A DNA stretch of 7,538 nucleotides from Proteobacteria bacterium UBA6920. Its GTDB lineage: Bacteria > Pseudomonadota > Gammaproteobacteria > SG8-11. A program made the translations under genes and the position numbers. The stretch spans positions 25,198-32,735 of the forward strand of contig DKAS01000002.1 of NCBI GenBank assembly GCA_002448875.1. Direction: 5' to 3'. Of this stretch, positions 1 to 6,759 are shown one piece after another. Under the pieces are notes generated by a model that saw only the letters and a program-made list of their open reading frames with translations, was not told the DNA's origin and did no database searches. How positions within the stretch are numbered: position 1 is the stretch's first letter; each line of letters begins with the position of its first letter.

Positions 1-115
1 GGCCGCACCAGCCGGCCCAGAAGTCGACCAGTACCGGCAGGGCATGGGAGCGAGCCAGCACCTCGCTGTCGAAGGTGGCGCCGGTAACGTCGATGATGTA
101 AGGGTTGTCGGTCAT
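1..115 (-). CDS. Thioredoxin-fold protein, N-terminus only (YbbN/CnoX-like co-chaperone likely)
   Basis: Only the first 38 codons are in the window; the gene continues past base 1. The translation starts MTDNPYIIDVTGATFDSEVL and runs through PVLVDFWAGWCG, the first half of a thioredoxin fold ending inside the WCGxC active-site motif (W36, C37 visible, second Cys outside). The opening PYIxDxT followed by F-D-x-x-V is typical of the longer thioredoxin-TPR proteins (YbbN/CnoX) of gammaproteobacteria more than of plain TrxA. Those proteins protect and hand over unfolded clients under oxidative stress, but the TPR part cannot be seen here. ATG at 113-115 is chosen because the thioredoxin homology starts there; no clear Shine-Dalgarno precedes it. 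It lies 54 bp downstream of the AddA-like gene on the same strand. A weak -10-like GATAAT (complement of 149-154) may give it its own promoter, otherwise it is read through. Thioredoxin fold is near certain; the YbbN assignment is an inference. Confidence 0.82.
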   Translation of the reverse strand, partial: MTDNPYIIDVTGATFDSEVLARSHALPVLVDFWAGWCG

Positions 116-169
116 GTTGCGGCCATGCGTAGTCTGGTTGATGGAATGATTATCGAAGCCTGATGCCGT

Positions 170-3100
170 TTATTCACTATTGCCGATGGGATATAGGGTC
201 GCATTGGCGGTGAACAACAGGTAAGCCCTGATTTTTTTCTGCGGATACAGGGCCTGGACCGCGCGTCGGTAACCGGCCAATTGCGCCGATGCCTGCGCGG
301 CGATGCCCGCCATGGCCTGATCACTACTTATCCTGTGGGTCTTGTAGTCGATAATGACGGCGTCGCTGGTGTCGATGATCAGCCGATCGATGATTCCCGA
401 CGACGCATCGCCGTGCCGGTCACGATACAGCACGGGCACTTCGTTGTGGCCGCGCGCCGAGGCCGGCGGCGCAAAGATCCAGTGCAGGGAGCTTTCCCGG
501 TATACCCGCAGGGCCTCCGCCCACCAGTCGTCGGTTTCCATGTCGTCGTCCGCCAGGGCGAACTGGCAGCGGGTGCGCGCCATGGCGGTTTGTTCGTTGA
601 TGCCCATGGCGAGCAATTCCAGCATGCGATGTACCACCTGACCGCGCAGCGCGGCGCGCGTCGATTCCGCGTCCGCAGCCGCGGGCGGCGCGGGCGTCGA
701 TTCGGGGGCGGCATCCGCCGGCGGTTCCGCGGTGGCCGGAAACTCTGCCGACGGCGGCGGCGCCAGGGCGGGCGCGGCGGGCAGGCGCGGCAGCGCGTGC
801 AGCGCTTGTGCATCGTTACTGTACTGCGCCAGTAGATTCTGCTGCTGCAGCGCTTCGCTGATCTGGCTGTACCAGTCACCGCCCTGTGTGTTGCGCTTGG
901 GAGCGACGCCGCTGATCAGCAGTATTTGCCGGGCGCGGGTCAGTGCTACGTACAGCAGATTGGCATGTTCCTGCCGGCTCCGGTGGTCAGCCTGTTGCAG
1001 CAGTTTTTGCAGATATGCGCCGCGCAGCTCCTTGCGCGGCACCAGGAGAAAATCCCGCGGCCGGTCGCTGTCCGGCGGCCAGTCCACCAGACACTCATAG
1101 GCATTCAAGGACTTGACGGCATGGCAGGCATCGGCGAGCAACACCACCGGAGCTTCCAGACCCTTGGCGCCATGCACCGTCATCAGGGTGACTTGATCGC
1201 CGCTGTGCGCGGATTCGCCCTCGTCCGGGGCGTCCTTGCCGTGGCTGCGCAGCTGCGCCAGCTGGTCGAGAAATTTCGCCACGCTGGGATAGCGGCCGGC
1301 GTCCAGCTCCAGCGACAGATCGAGCAGACGCTCCAGGTTGGCGGCGATGCGCTGGTGCAGATGCGCGGGCAGAACGCGGCGATAGGCGGCGAAAATCGCC
1401 GTTTCCGCGAAAATCCGGTCGAGCAGATCGTGTACCGGCAGCTGGCCGGCCAGCTGTTGCCAGCGATGCAGGCGGCGGTGCGCAAGCTGCAGGGCCGGGG
1501 CGTCGGTTGCAGCCAGCTGCACCAGTCGGTCCATCCAGTTGGTTTCCTTGTGCTGCCACTGCGCCAGCACCGTCAGATCCTCATCGCTGCAGCCGAGCAC
1601 GGGGGAACGCAGCACCGTCGCCAGCGCCACGTTATCGAACGGCACGGTCAGGACCGTGAGCAGGGCGATAATGTCCTGAACTTCCTGGCAATCGAGCAAG
1701 GTGCCACGATTGGCGCCGCTGTAAGGAATGCCGCGTCGACGCAGGGCCTGTTCATAAAATCCCACGTGCTTGCGGGTGGGAACCAGCAGCAGAATATCGC
1801 GGTAACGCAGCGCCGCCTGCCGGTCACCGTGCTGCACGGCCACTCCGGTTGCCACCATGGCATGGATACGAGTAGCGATGTCGGCGGCAGCGCCGGTGTG
1901 CAGTGACTCCTCTTTACTGCGGCGCGGGGTCAGCAAGGGCGCGCGCGGACCATCGCCGGTTTCCGCTTGGTCTTCGGTGCTCTGCTGCAGGGGCAGCAGG
2001 GCAACGACCCCGGGTAGTGTCTCGTGCACCGTCTGGTGCGGGCGAAAAGCGGGCAGCAGGACGTGCAACGGGGCGGCGCCGAACACGCTGTTGATGAATT
2101 GCACGATGGCGCCGCTGGAACGGCGCGACAGATCGTGCGAGTAAGCCGTGGCTTGCAGCCGGTGCTGCAGCCAGTCGGCGGCTGTGGTAAACAGACGCGG
2201 TTCGGCGCGCCGGAAGCTGTAGATGGACTGTTTGGGGTCGCCGACCAGAAAGACGCTGCGCTGGCGGCTGGCATCGGCGGCGAATTCGCTCAGCAGCGGA
2301 TAGAGCAGACGCCATTGGGTGGGATTGGTGTCCTGAAATTCGTCGACCAGGATATGGTCGATGCGGGCGTCCAGCTTATATTGCACCCAGTGCGCGTGCT
2401 CGCCACGGGTGAGCAGTTCGCAGGCTTTCCATTCGAGGTCCGCGAAATCGAGCAGGCGTTGTTCCTGTTTTACCGTTTGATAGGCGCCGAGCAGGGCGTG
2501 GCCGCAGGCGTACCAGTCGATATGCAGCCGCAGGTTTTGCAGCGCCAGCCATTGCAGCTGCGCGACCGTGTACGCCGTCGCCAGTTCCGCGGCGGATTGT
2601 TCCAGCCGCAGGCAGCGGTCGTCGCCCAGGGTCTTGCGCATGGCCTTGCTGGCCTGCAGCCCACGCGCTTCCCCATCGTTCTTGAACAGGCTGGTGTGCA
2701 GTACCGGCCAGCGCTCGTCGTCATCGACCTCGGGCCGCGTGGCCAGCAGCAGCCATTTTTCGGCATGCCGTCGCAGGCGGCTGTCGGTATGCTGATTCAG
2801 CAGGAGAAAAAATTCCTGCAGCTGGGCATGGTGCGCCCGCAGACAGACGGAGCGCGGATCCTGCTGTGTATCGTCAACGCCCAGGGCCAGACGCAGGCGC
2901 TCGCCGGCCCAGGCTGCCGGCGCCTGCTGCTCACGGGTGTAGGCCCACCAGTCGGCGCGATTGCGCAGGAAGGTTAGCAGGGTCGCGGTCAGGTTGTGCA
3001 GACCACCCACCTGTTCGGCCAGGCGGGTCAGGGACGCGGCCAGGGCCTGTCCCGCCGGTTCGGAGGCGGTCGCATAGAGCCGGGCCAGTGCTTCCTGCTC

Positions 3101-3547
3101 CAGGTTCGCCGTGCGTTCCACCAGTTCGAAGCCCGGCGGTACCTGTGCCTCCAGCGGGAAGCGTTGCAGCAACTGCTGGCAAAACGCGTGAAAGGTCGTA
3201 ATGCGCGGCGGCAAGGTGCCGGTCAGCAATTCCTGGTAGAGACACCGGGCCCGCTGCCGGGTGGCTTCCGCCGGCGCCAGGCCCAGGGCGGCCAATTCGC
3301 TGTCGAGGTCCTTATCATCGCCGGTGGCCAGGGTGGCCAGGCGCTGCATCAGACGCACCTGCATTTCAGCGGCGGCTTTGCGGGTAAAGGTGATCGCGGT
3401 GATCGCCGCCGGCTCCACGCCGGCCAGCAGCAGGCGTGTCAGGCGTGCCACCAGCAGCCAGGTCTTGCCGGTGCCGGCGGACGCATTGACCACCGCGCTG
3501 CAGGTCGGATCTATCGAGTTAACAACTTGATTTGATTTCGCTTTCAT
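170..3547 (-). CDS. AddA-like UvrD/RecB-family helicase-nuclease (double-strand break repair)
   Basis: A 1125-residue superfamily 1A DNA helicase with a C-terminal RecB-type nuclease, expected to work in the cytoplasm with the AddB-like protein encoded just upstream. Together they would unwind and resect double-strand ends before RecA loading. Helicase motifs are all visible: Walker A ASAGTGKT (22-29), motif Ia ITFTRKAAAEM (about 52-62), Walker B/DExx DEFQD (402-406), motif III GDPKQSIYSFR (436-446), motif V TVHGAKGLE (about 790-798) and motif VI ALTRARQ (868-874). A Pro/Ala-rich linker (about 918-961) leads to the nuclease: H973, GIID with D1054, D1067-Y-K1069, and QxxxY (Q1089, Y1093). Both active sites therefore look intact. 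Length is close to usual for AddA (about 1150-1250). The ATG at 3547 is kept because Walker A lies only 21 residues in, as is normal; no Shine-Dalgarno is seen. Unlike most addAB pairs, 287 bp separate it from its partner. RecB itself is less likely, given the AddB-type partner. Confidence 0.93.
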   Translation of the reverse strand: MKAKSNQVVNSIDPTCSAVVNASAGTGKTWLLVARLTRLLLAGVEPAAITAITFTRKAAAEMQVRLMQRLATLATGDDKDLDSELAALGLAPAEATRQRARCLYQELLTGTLPPRITTFHAFCQQLLQRFPLEAQVPPGFELVERTANLEQEALARLYATASEPAGQALAASLTRLAEQVGGLHNLTATLLTFLRNRADWWAYTREQQAPAAWAGERLRLALGVDDTQQDPRSVCLRAHHAQLQEFFLLLNQHTDSRLRRHAEKWLLLATRPEVDDDERWPVLHTSLFKNDGEARGLQASKAMRKTLGDDRCLRLEQSAAELATAYTVAQLQWLALQNLRLHIDWYACGHALLGAYQTVKQEQRLLDFADLEWKACELLTRGEHAHWVQYKLDARIDHILVDEFQDTNPTQWRLLYPLLSEFAADASRQRSVFLVGDPKQSIYSFRRAEPRLFTTAADWLQHRLQATAYSHDLSRRSSGAIVQFINSVFGAAPLHVLLPAFRPHQTVHETLPGVVALLPLQQSTEDQAETGDGPRAPLLTPRRSKEESLHTGAAADIATRIHAMVATGVAVQHGDRQAALRYRDILLLVPTRKHVGFYEQALRRRGIPYSGANRGTLLDCQEVQDIIALLTVLTVPFDNVALATVLRSPVLGCSDEDLTVLAQWQHKETNWMDRLVQLAATDAPALQLAHRRLHRWQQLAGQLPVHDLLDRIFAETAIFAAYRRVLPAHLHQRIAANLERLLDLSLELDAGRYPSVAKFLDQLAQLRSHGKDAPDEGESAHSGDQVTLMTVHGAKGLEAPVVLLADACHAVKSLNAYECLVDWPPDSDRPRDFLLVPRKELRGAYLQKLLQQADHRSRQEHANLLYVALTRARQILLISGVAPKRNTQGGDWYSQISEALQQQNLLAQYSNDAQALHALPRLPAAPALAPPPSAEFPATAEPPADAAPESTPAPPAAADAESTRAALRGQVVHRMLELLAMGINEQTAMARTRCQFALADDDMETDDWWAEALRVYRESSLHWIFAPPASARGHNEVPVLYRDRHGDASSGIIDRLIIDTSDAVIIDYKTHRISSDQAMAGIAAQASAQLAGYRRAVQALYPQKKIRAYLLFTANATLYPIGNSE
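3520..3532 (-). promoter_or_regulatory. Exact match to the IHF consensus inside the first codons of the AddA-like gene
   Basis: On the minus strand AATCAAGTTGTTA fits WATCAANNNNTTR at every defined position. It lies about 110-125 bp upstream of the predicted plus-strand sRNA promoter and about 35-45 bp into the predicted addA transcript. IHF bends DNA upstream of several csr/rsm sRNA promoters in other gammaproteobacteria, so a role is plausible. The consensus is short and degenerate, and a chance match in an AT-rich stretch is possible. Confidence 0.3.
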
Positions 3548-3571
3548 TGTTGTCGATGGATGAAGTGTCGA

Positions 3572-3577
3572 ATTATA
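3572..3577 (-). promoter_or_regulatory. Candidate -10 box of the AddA-like gene
   Basis: The minus strand reads TATAAT, a perfect sigma70 -10 hexamer, 25 bp before the ATG at 3547. Transcription would start near 3565 and give a leader of about 18 nt with no Shine-Dalgarno. The -35 region at 16-18 bp spacing (around 3594-3600) reads ATACTT or TACTTA and is poor, so an activator or a weak promoter is likely. It points away from the plus-strand promoter at 3645-3672, giving a divergent pair sharing one AT-rich region. Confidence 0.42.
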
Positions 3578-3590
3578 AGATGCATCACGG

Positions 3591-3661
3591 ATATAAGTAT
3601 TTATTTTTCATGGTAAATTTGTGAAAAAATTACAAAAAAAATTCTTGCCAAAATTTTCGAT
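3591..3661. other. AT-rich block with phased A/T tracts (UP element / curved DNA)
   Basis: In 3591-3670 I count 14 G+C in 80 bases, in sharp contrast to the GC-rich genes around it. A/T tracts are centred near 3606, 3617, 3626 and 3637, about one helical turn apart, which favours intrinsic curvature. The tracts at 3624-3629 and 3634-3641 lie where the distal and proximal UP-element subsites would be, relative to a plus-strand start near 3679. The block separates the predicted addA promoter from the predicted sRNA promoter. It could also bind nucleoid proteins such as H-NS/MvaT or IHF. Confidence 0.5.
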
Positions 3662-3672
3662 TTTGATATTCT
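3645..3672 (+). promoter_or_regulatory. Sigma70-type promoter of the predicted sRNA
   Basis: TTGCCA at 3645-3650 matches the -35 consensus at 5 of 6 positions. A 16-bp spacer follows, then TATTCT at 3667-3672, which matches the -10 consensus at 4 of 6. An A-tract directly upstream would act as an UP element. The start would be near 3679, exactly where the 8-bp 5' stem begins. No gene follows on the plus strand, so the promoter makes sense only for a stand-alone RNA or an antisense RNA. Confidence 0.5.
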
Positions 3673-3676
3673 TAAT

Positions 3677-3810
3677 CCCGCAACTAAGCTCCAGTTGGAC
3701 AGGGAGGATGCAAGGGAGAGCTGGGTTATGTCGTACCAGTGGTGTTGCGGGCTTAGGACGAGCCTTTATATGGAGGTATCGGGCGGCCTGCGGGCCGCCT
3801 CCATATTTAT
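3677..3810 (+). ncRNA. Candidate Csr/Rsm-type small RNA (CsrA/RsmA-sequestering), novel
   Basis: A region of about 130 bp on the strand opposite to all the genes, with a promoter in front and a hairpin terminator behind. CCCGCAAC (3677-3684) pairs perfectly with GTTGCGGG (3744-3751), enclosing a GGA-rich apical part that can also form AGCTC/GAGCT (3687-3691 with 3718-3722). A second hairpin, GGCT/AGCC (3750-3753 with 3761-3764), presents AGGAC in its loop, much like a CsrA/RsmA site. GGA occurs six times on the plus strand (3697, 3703, 3706, 3715, 3756, 3772) but only twice on the other strand. RsmY/RsmZ and CsrB RNAs titrate CsrA/RsmA through such motifs, and rsmZ of Pseudomonas lies beside fdxA near mutS, as here. 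No convincing ORF is present. Outer stem and loop hairpin share 2-3 bases, so one must shorten. Alternatives are an antisense RNA to the addB-like 3' end or an unrelated structured RNA. No primary-sequence match to a known sRNA is claimed. Confidence 0.5.
3768..3810 (+). terminator. Strong GC hairpin, likely intrinsic terminator of the sRNA
   Basis: ATATGGAGG (3768-3776) pairs perfectly with CCTCCATAT (3798-3806), and inside it CGGCC/GGCCG (3784-3788 with 3793-3797) closes a TGCG loop. Alternatively GGCGGCC/GGCCGCC (3782-3788 with 3793-3799) forms a 7-bp GC stem. On the plus strand TTTAT follows, a weak U-run; on the minus strand no T-run follows. It therefore fits the plus-strand RNA better, but it may also stop or pause transcripts leaving the AddB-like gene, whose stop codon is 28 bp away. 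Confidence 0.5.
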
Positions 3811-3834
3811 AGCCCCCGAAAAAGTTTTCCCCCG

Positions 3835-6711
3835 TCATACTGCTTCCTCCTCTTCCCAGAAATCCCGGCGGCACAAGCCCGCGAATTCACAGTAAGCACA
3901 GGTATCCACATCGCCCCAGGCCGGCAACGCCTGACCGCGACACAAGGCATCCCGACACTGGGCCAATTGTTGCCGCAGGTTTTCCACCATGTCATCCAGC
4001 GTGTCGGTTTTCACCGGCACGGGTTCGATTTCACCGCCGTCCAATTTCAAGTACAAGGCGTGGCGCACCGGTGTGTTGAGCGCGGCCTGCGCCAGCATCG
4101 CGTAGTAGTAGAGTTGGGCCGCCTCGCCGCTGGCCAGGGATTTGCGATCGGGCACCGCTCCGGTCTTGTAATCGATGATGGCCAGGCCGTCGGCGCCACG
4201 GTCGACGCGATCAATGCGTCCCATCGGGGCCAGCGGCGCCGGGCCTTGCGCCGGACAATTCACTTCCGCGTCGACGAAACGAAAGCCTGCCTGCTGGTGT
4301 TCCAGTTGCCATTGCAGATAGACGGGAATCAGCCGGCGCCAGCGCGCCAGCCACAGGCGGTGCAGAAAGTTGTCCTCCAGATCGGCGAAAAATACCTGTT
4401 CGGAAATCGTTTCCAGCAACTGTTGCGCCTGTGCCAGGTTGGCGTCGTCCAGGGGCTGGGCAAAGGGGCCGGCGATACCGCGCACCCCCTTGTGAAACGC
4501 TTCCAGACAGCGGTGAATGTGGCTGCCGTAATCCGCCTTGTCCAGCACTTCACTGACCGTCTCCGGCGCCTTGAGACCCAAACAGCGGGTGGCGAAAAAC
4601 TTGTAGGGACAGTCCAGCAGGGATTGATAGCCGCCGGCCGACAGGGTGGGCGGCAGCAGTGCCACGGGCACGGTCGGTGCCGGGCGTCGCGGCGCGGGGG
4701 CGTCCAACGGGGCGACCGGCGCCGGCGGCGGAGCCGGCTGCTGCAGGTCGTCGTCATAGGCCAGCCGATGAAAGGTTTGCAGCAGGCTGACCCAGGGTGA
4801 GCAGACGATGTCCTCGCCGCCCTCCTGGCGGCGGTAGGTGATCAGCACGCGGTCCGCGGCCAGCAACAGGCGGCTGAACAGGTAAAACTGCGAGCGGTAG
4901 TGATCCTCGGCGCAGGGCAGGCGCAGGGCGCGGCGTACCCGGTCGTTGAAAAACGGCTGCGCGGGGACGGCGCCGGGGTAGCTGTCCTGTTCGGCGCCGG
5001 CGATGACCACGGCCTCGTAGTGGCAGCCCAGGGTCTGGCGCAGGTTCAGCAGTTGCACCTGCGCGGCCGGTGCCGGCGGTACGAAATTGTAGCGTTCCAG
5101 CGCGTAGCCCAGCCAGGCGCGAAATTCCAGCCAGGTCAATTGGATCGGGCAGCGACGCGCCGCTTCCTGCATCAAGTCCAGTTCCTGCAGGATGCGCTGG
5201 CCGGCGGCGTCGCCGGCATAGCAATCGGCGATGCCCAGCAGGCGCAGGCTGTCGAGCAGGTGGCTGAGGATCTGGTGCAGGGGATGCGCATCCTGCAGGC
5301 AGGCTTGCAGCGGAGCGGCGGCCGTTCCCAGGGTGGCCAGCAGGGTGTCCAGATCCAGGTCGTCGGCGGTGTGCGGGTAGTCCCCCAGGCGGCTGCGGCG
5401 CAACTGCAACTGCCGGCGCAGGCGCGCCAGACCACGGGGAATATTGGCGTTGCGGACGATATCGCGTTCGAAGCGGTGAATCAGATACAGATAGGTTTCC
5501 CGGTCCGCACTCAAACGCAGAAACGGCGATTTGAGCAGATCGAGCAGGGGCTGGTGGAAAAAATCTTCTTCCACCGTCTGCAACCAGCGCTCCAGAACGG
5601 CGGCGGCCTGGGTGGTGGACAGAGCCCAGCCGGAAGCATCGGCCACGGCCACCGTGTGCCGTTCGAGCAGGGCGCGCAGGCGGCGCGCCAGCTTGCGATC
5701 TTCGCTGACCACGGCGATCTGGCCCACGCCGGCTTGCAGCCAGTGCAGGACCTGCCGGCAGACGGTGTGCGCCTGGTGTTCGCCGCCGTTGCTGGCAGCG
5801 CAGTGTACTTTGCCCGTCAGGGGCGATTGGGGATATTGGGCTTTAAAGTGCAGTGCCCGCTGGCGCAGCGGCGCGGGGTCGGTTTGCAGCGCCGCCGCCA
5901 GCAGTTCGGCCACGGGCGACGCTGGCCGGTCCAGGCCGGTGAGGCGGCTGTCGGTCAGCGTCTGTGCCCGGGCCGGCGGGCCTGCCCGGTGCAGGTCGGG
6001 TTCCCAGTGCAGCAGCCAGGTCAAGCTTAGCTGCTGCGACGCTTGTTGCAGCCATTGCCAGACGCTGTGCGGAAGCTCGTGAAAACCTGCCAGATAAATC
6101 TGTCGCTGGCGCGGTTCATCATTGCCCTGCCGCAAGCCGGCAACGAAAGCGCTGGCCTGGTCCTGCAGGCGGTGGCTGGACAGATGTTCGTGCCAGGCGC
6201 GCCACAGGGTGTGCACCAGCCGCGCTTCCTCTTCCAGTGGCGGCGGCGGCGTGGAGGCAATGCCATAGGCGGTTTGCAGCTGGCGCTGGAAGCGCACGGC
6301 GTCGCCGGGAAAACTGATTTGTTCCCGGGTCAGATCGTCGAACAGGGTCAGCAGGTTGTCGGTCAGCGTCCAGGGGTTGCCGCTGCCGAACAGCGCCGGG
6401 TGATGCCGGAGTTCGTTGAGCAGTACCAGTTCCCGCTCGTAACCGCTGATCTGCGGCAGCAGGTGCGCCGCCTGGTCCGCTGCCCAGGCGCCCAGGGTGG
6501 TGATCTGCATGCCGAACACAGCCTGTTGCTGCATTTGTTCGGCCGCGCTCAGCAGCTCCGTCTGCAGCGGCCCGATCATCGCTGCCTGCGGGCACAGTAC
6601 CAGGACATCGCTGAGATCCGGCAGGGTGGCGCGGTGCTGGGTCAGAATACGCCGCGCCAGCGCCGGCAGCAGGGGCTGTGCGCCGGGCAGGGCGTGGATT
6701 TCAAGAGGCAT
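3835..6711 (-). CDS. AddB-like PD-(D/E)XK nuclease subunit (probable DNA repair protein)
   Basis: A 958-residue protein that looks like the AddB partner of the AddA-like helicase, of the roughly 900-residue AddB-related 'probable DNA repair protein' family of proteobacteria. The N-terminal UvrD-like half has no Walker A (no GKT near residues 8-20), so ATPase activity is probably lost and it would serve as scaffold and strand-scanning subunit. A motif V-like remnant (VVIAGAEQ, G572) survives. The C-terminal nuclease is intact: GSHIHRCLE (H733), GRID with D834, D847-Y-K849, and QLYYY (Q866, Y870). C701 (in LDCPYKFF) plus C938, C941 and C947 (spacing Cx2Cx5C) match the four cysteines that hold the [4Fe-4S] cluster in AddB-type nucleases. 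ATG at 6711 follows the fdxA stop by 47 bp with no good Shine-Dalgarno. The acidic EEEE tail is at the very end. RecC is excluded by the intact nuclease. It should be co-transcribed with fdxA unless the hairpin at 6740-6759 intervenes. Confidence 0.92.
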   Translation of the reverse strand: MPLEIHALPGAQPLLPALARRILTQHRATLPDLSDVLVLCPQAAMIGPLQTELLSAAEQMQQQAVFGMQITTLGAWAADQAAHLLPQISGYERELVLLNELRHHPALFGSGNPWTLTDNLLTLFDDLTREQISFPGDAVRFQRQLQTAYGIASTPPPPLEEEARLVHTLWRAWHEHLSSHRLQDQASAFVAGLRQGNDEPRQRQIYLAGFHELPHSVWQWLQQASQQLSLTWLLHWEPDLHRAGPPARAQTLTDSRLTGLDRPASPVAELLAAALQTDPAPLRQRALHFKAQYPQSPLTGKVHCAASNGGEHQAHTVCRQVLHWLQAGVGQIAVVSEDRKLARRLRALLERHTVAVADASGWALSTTQAAAVLERWLQTVEEDFFHQPLLDLLKSPFLRLSADRETYLYLIHRFERDIVRNANIPRGLARLRRQLQLRRSRLGDYPHTADDLDLDTLLATLGTAAAPLQACLQDAHPLHQILSHLLDSLRLLGIADCYAGDAAGQRILQELDLMQEAARRCPIQLTWLEFRAWLGYALERYNFVPPAPAAQVQLLNLRQTLGCHYEAVVIAGAEQDSYPGAVPAQPFFNDRVRRALRLPCAEDHYRSQFYLFSRLLLAADRVLITYRRQEGGEDIVCSPWVSLLQTFHRLAYDDDLQQPAPPPAPVAPLDAPAPRRPAPTVPVALLPPTLSAGGYQSLLDCPYKFFATRCLGLKAPETVSEVLDKADYGSHIHRCLEAFHKGVRGIAGPFAQPLDDANLAQAQQLLETISEQVFFADLEDNFLHRLWLARWRRLIPVYLQWQLEHQQAGFRFVDAEVNCPAQGPAPLAPMGRIDRVDRGADGLAIIDYKTGAVPDRKSLASGEAAQLYYYAMLAQAALNTPVRHALYLKLDGGEIEPVPVKTDTLDDMVENLRQQLAQCRDALCRGQALPAWGDVDTCAYCEFAGLCRRDFWEEEEAV

Positions 6712-6739
6712 GGTTTGCGCGCCGTCGCGGGCGCCGGTG

Positions 6740-6759
6740 GACCACGGAACCCCGCGGTC
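6740..6759 (-). other. Hairpin between fdxA and the AddB-like gene
   Basis: On the minus strand GACCGCGG pairs with CCGTGGTC (one G-U wobble) around a GGTT loop, starting at the last base of the fdxA stop codon. No T-run follows on this strand, so it is not a classical terminator. It may stabilise the fdxA mRNA 3' end or lower read-through into the AddB-like gene. On the plus strand TATTTTT follows the stem, but the stem then carries an A-C mismatch and no plus-strand gene needs a terminator here. Confidence 0.35.

Noticed and set aside
112..324. Minus-strand 70-codon frame whose TGA overlaps the thioredoxin ATG (ATGA)
   Set aside because: It lies in another frame of the AddA-like C-terminus, is Arg-rich without any domain, and the overlap looks accidental.
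926..1906. Long plus-strand frame (326 codons) opposite the AddA-like gene; similar long plus-strand frames at 2024-2977 and 4900-6030
   Set aside because: Antisense shadows typical of GC-rich genes; rich in Gln/Arg/Gly with no recognisable motifs, while the minus-strand frames carry all helicase and nuclease motifs.
3620..3634. TGTGA-N5-TTACA as a GacA/UvrY activation site
   Set aside because: Half-site spacing is shorter than in the known 18-bp element, and A-tracts make such partial dyads likely by chance.
3677..3810. Riboswitch (c-di-GMP, guanidine or other) reading of the structured plus-strand region
   Set aside because: No consensus core that I recognise, and no plus-strand gene follows that it could control.
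3621..3812. Plus-strand 63-codon frame starting GTG, with a signal-peptide-like N-terminus (MKKLQKKFLPKFSILIFLIP)
   Set aside because: The Lys/Phe/Ile run comes from the AT-rich tracts; no Shine-Dalgarno, no recognisable domain, and the frame runs across the predicted promoter and terminator hairpin.
3811..3834. CCCCCGAAAAAG followed by TTTTCCCCCG as an inverted repeat after the AddB-like stop
   Set aside because: It is a mirror-like arrangement and not self-complementary, so it cannot form a stable stem.
3608..3874. Minus-strand 88-codon frame overlapping the end of the AddB-like gene
   Set aside because: Out of frame with the AddB-like gene, no domain, and composition follows the underlying AT- and GC-rich blocks.
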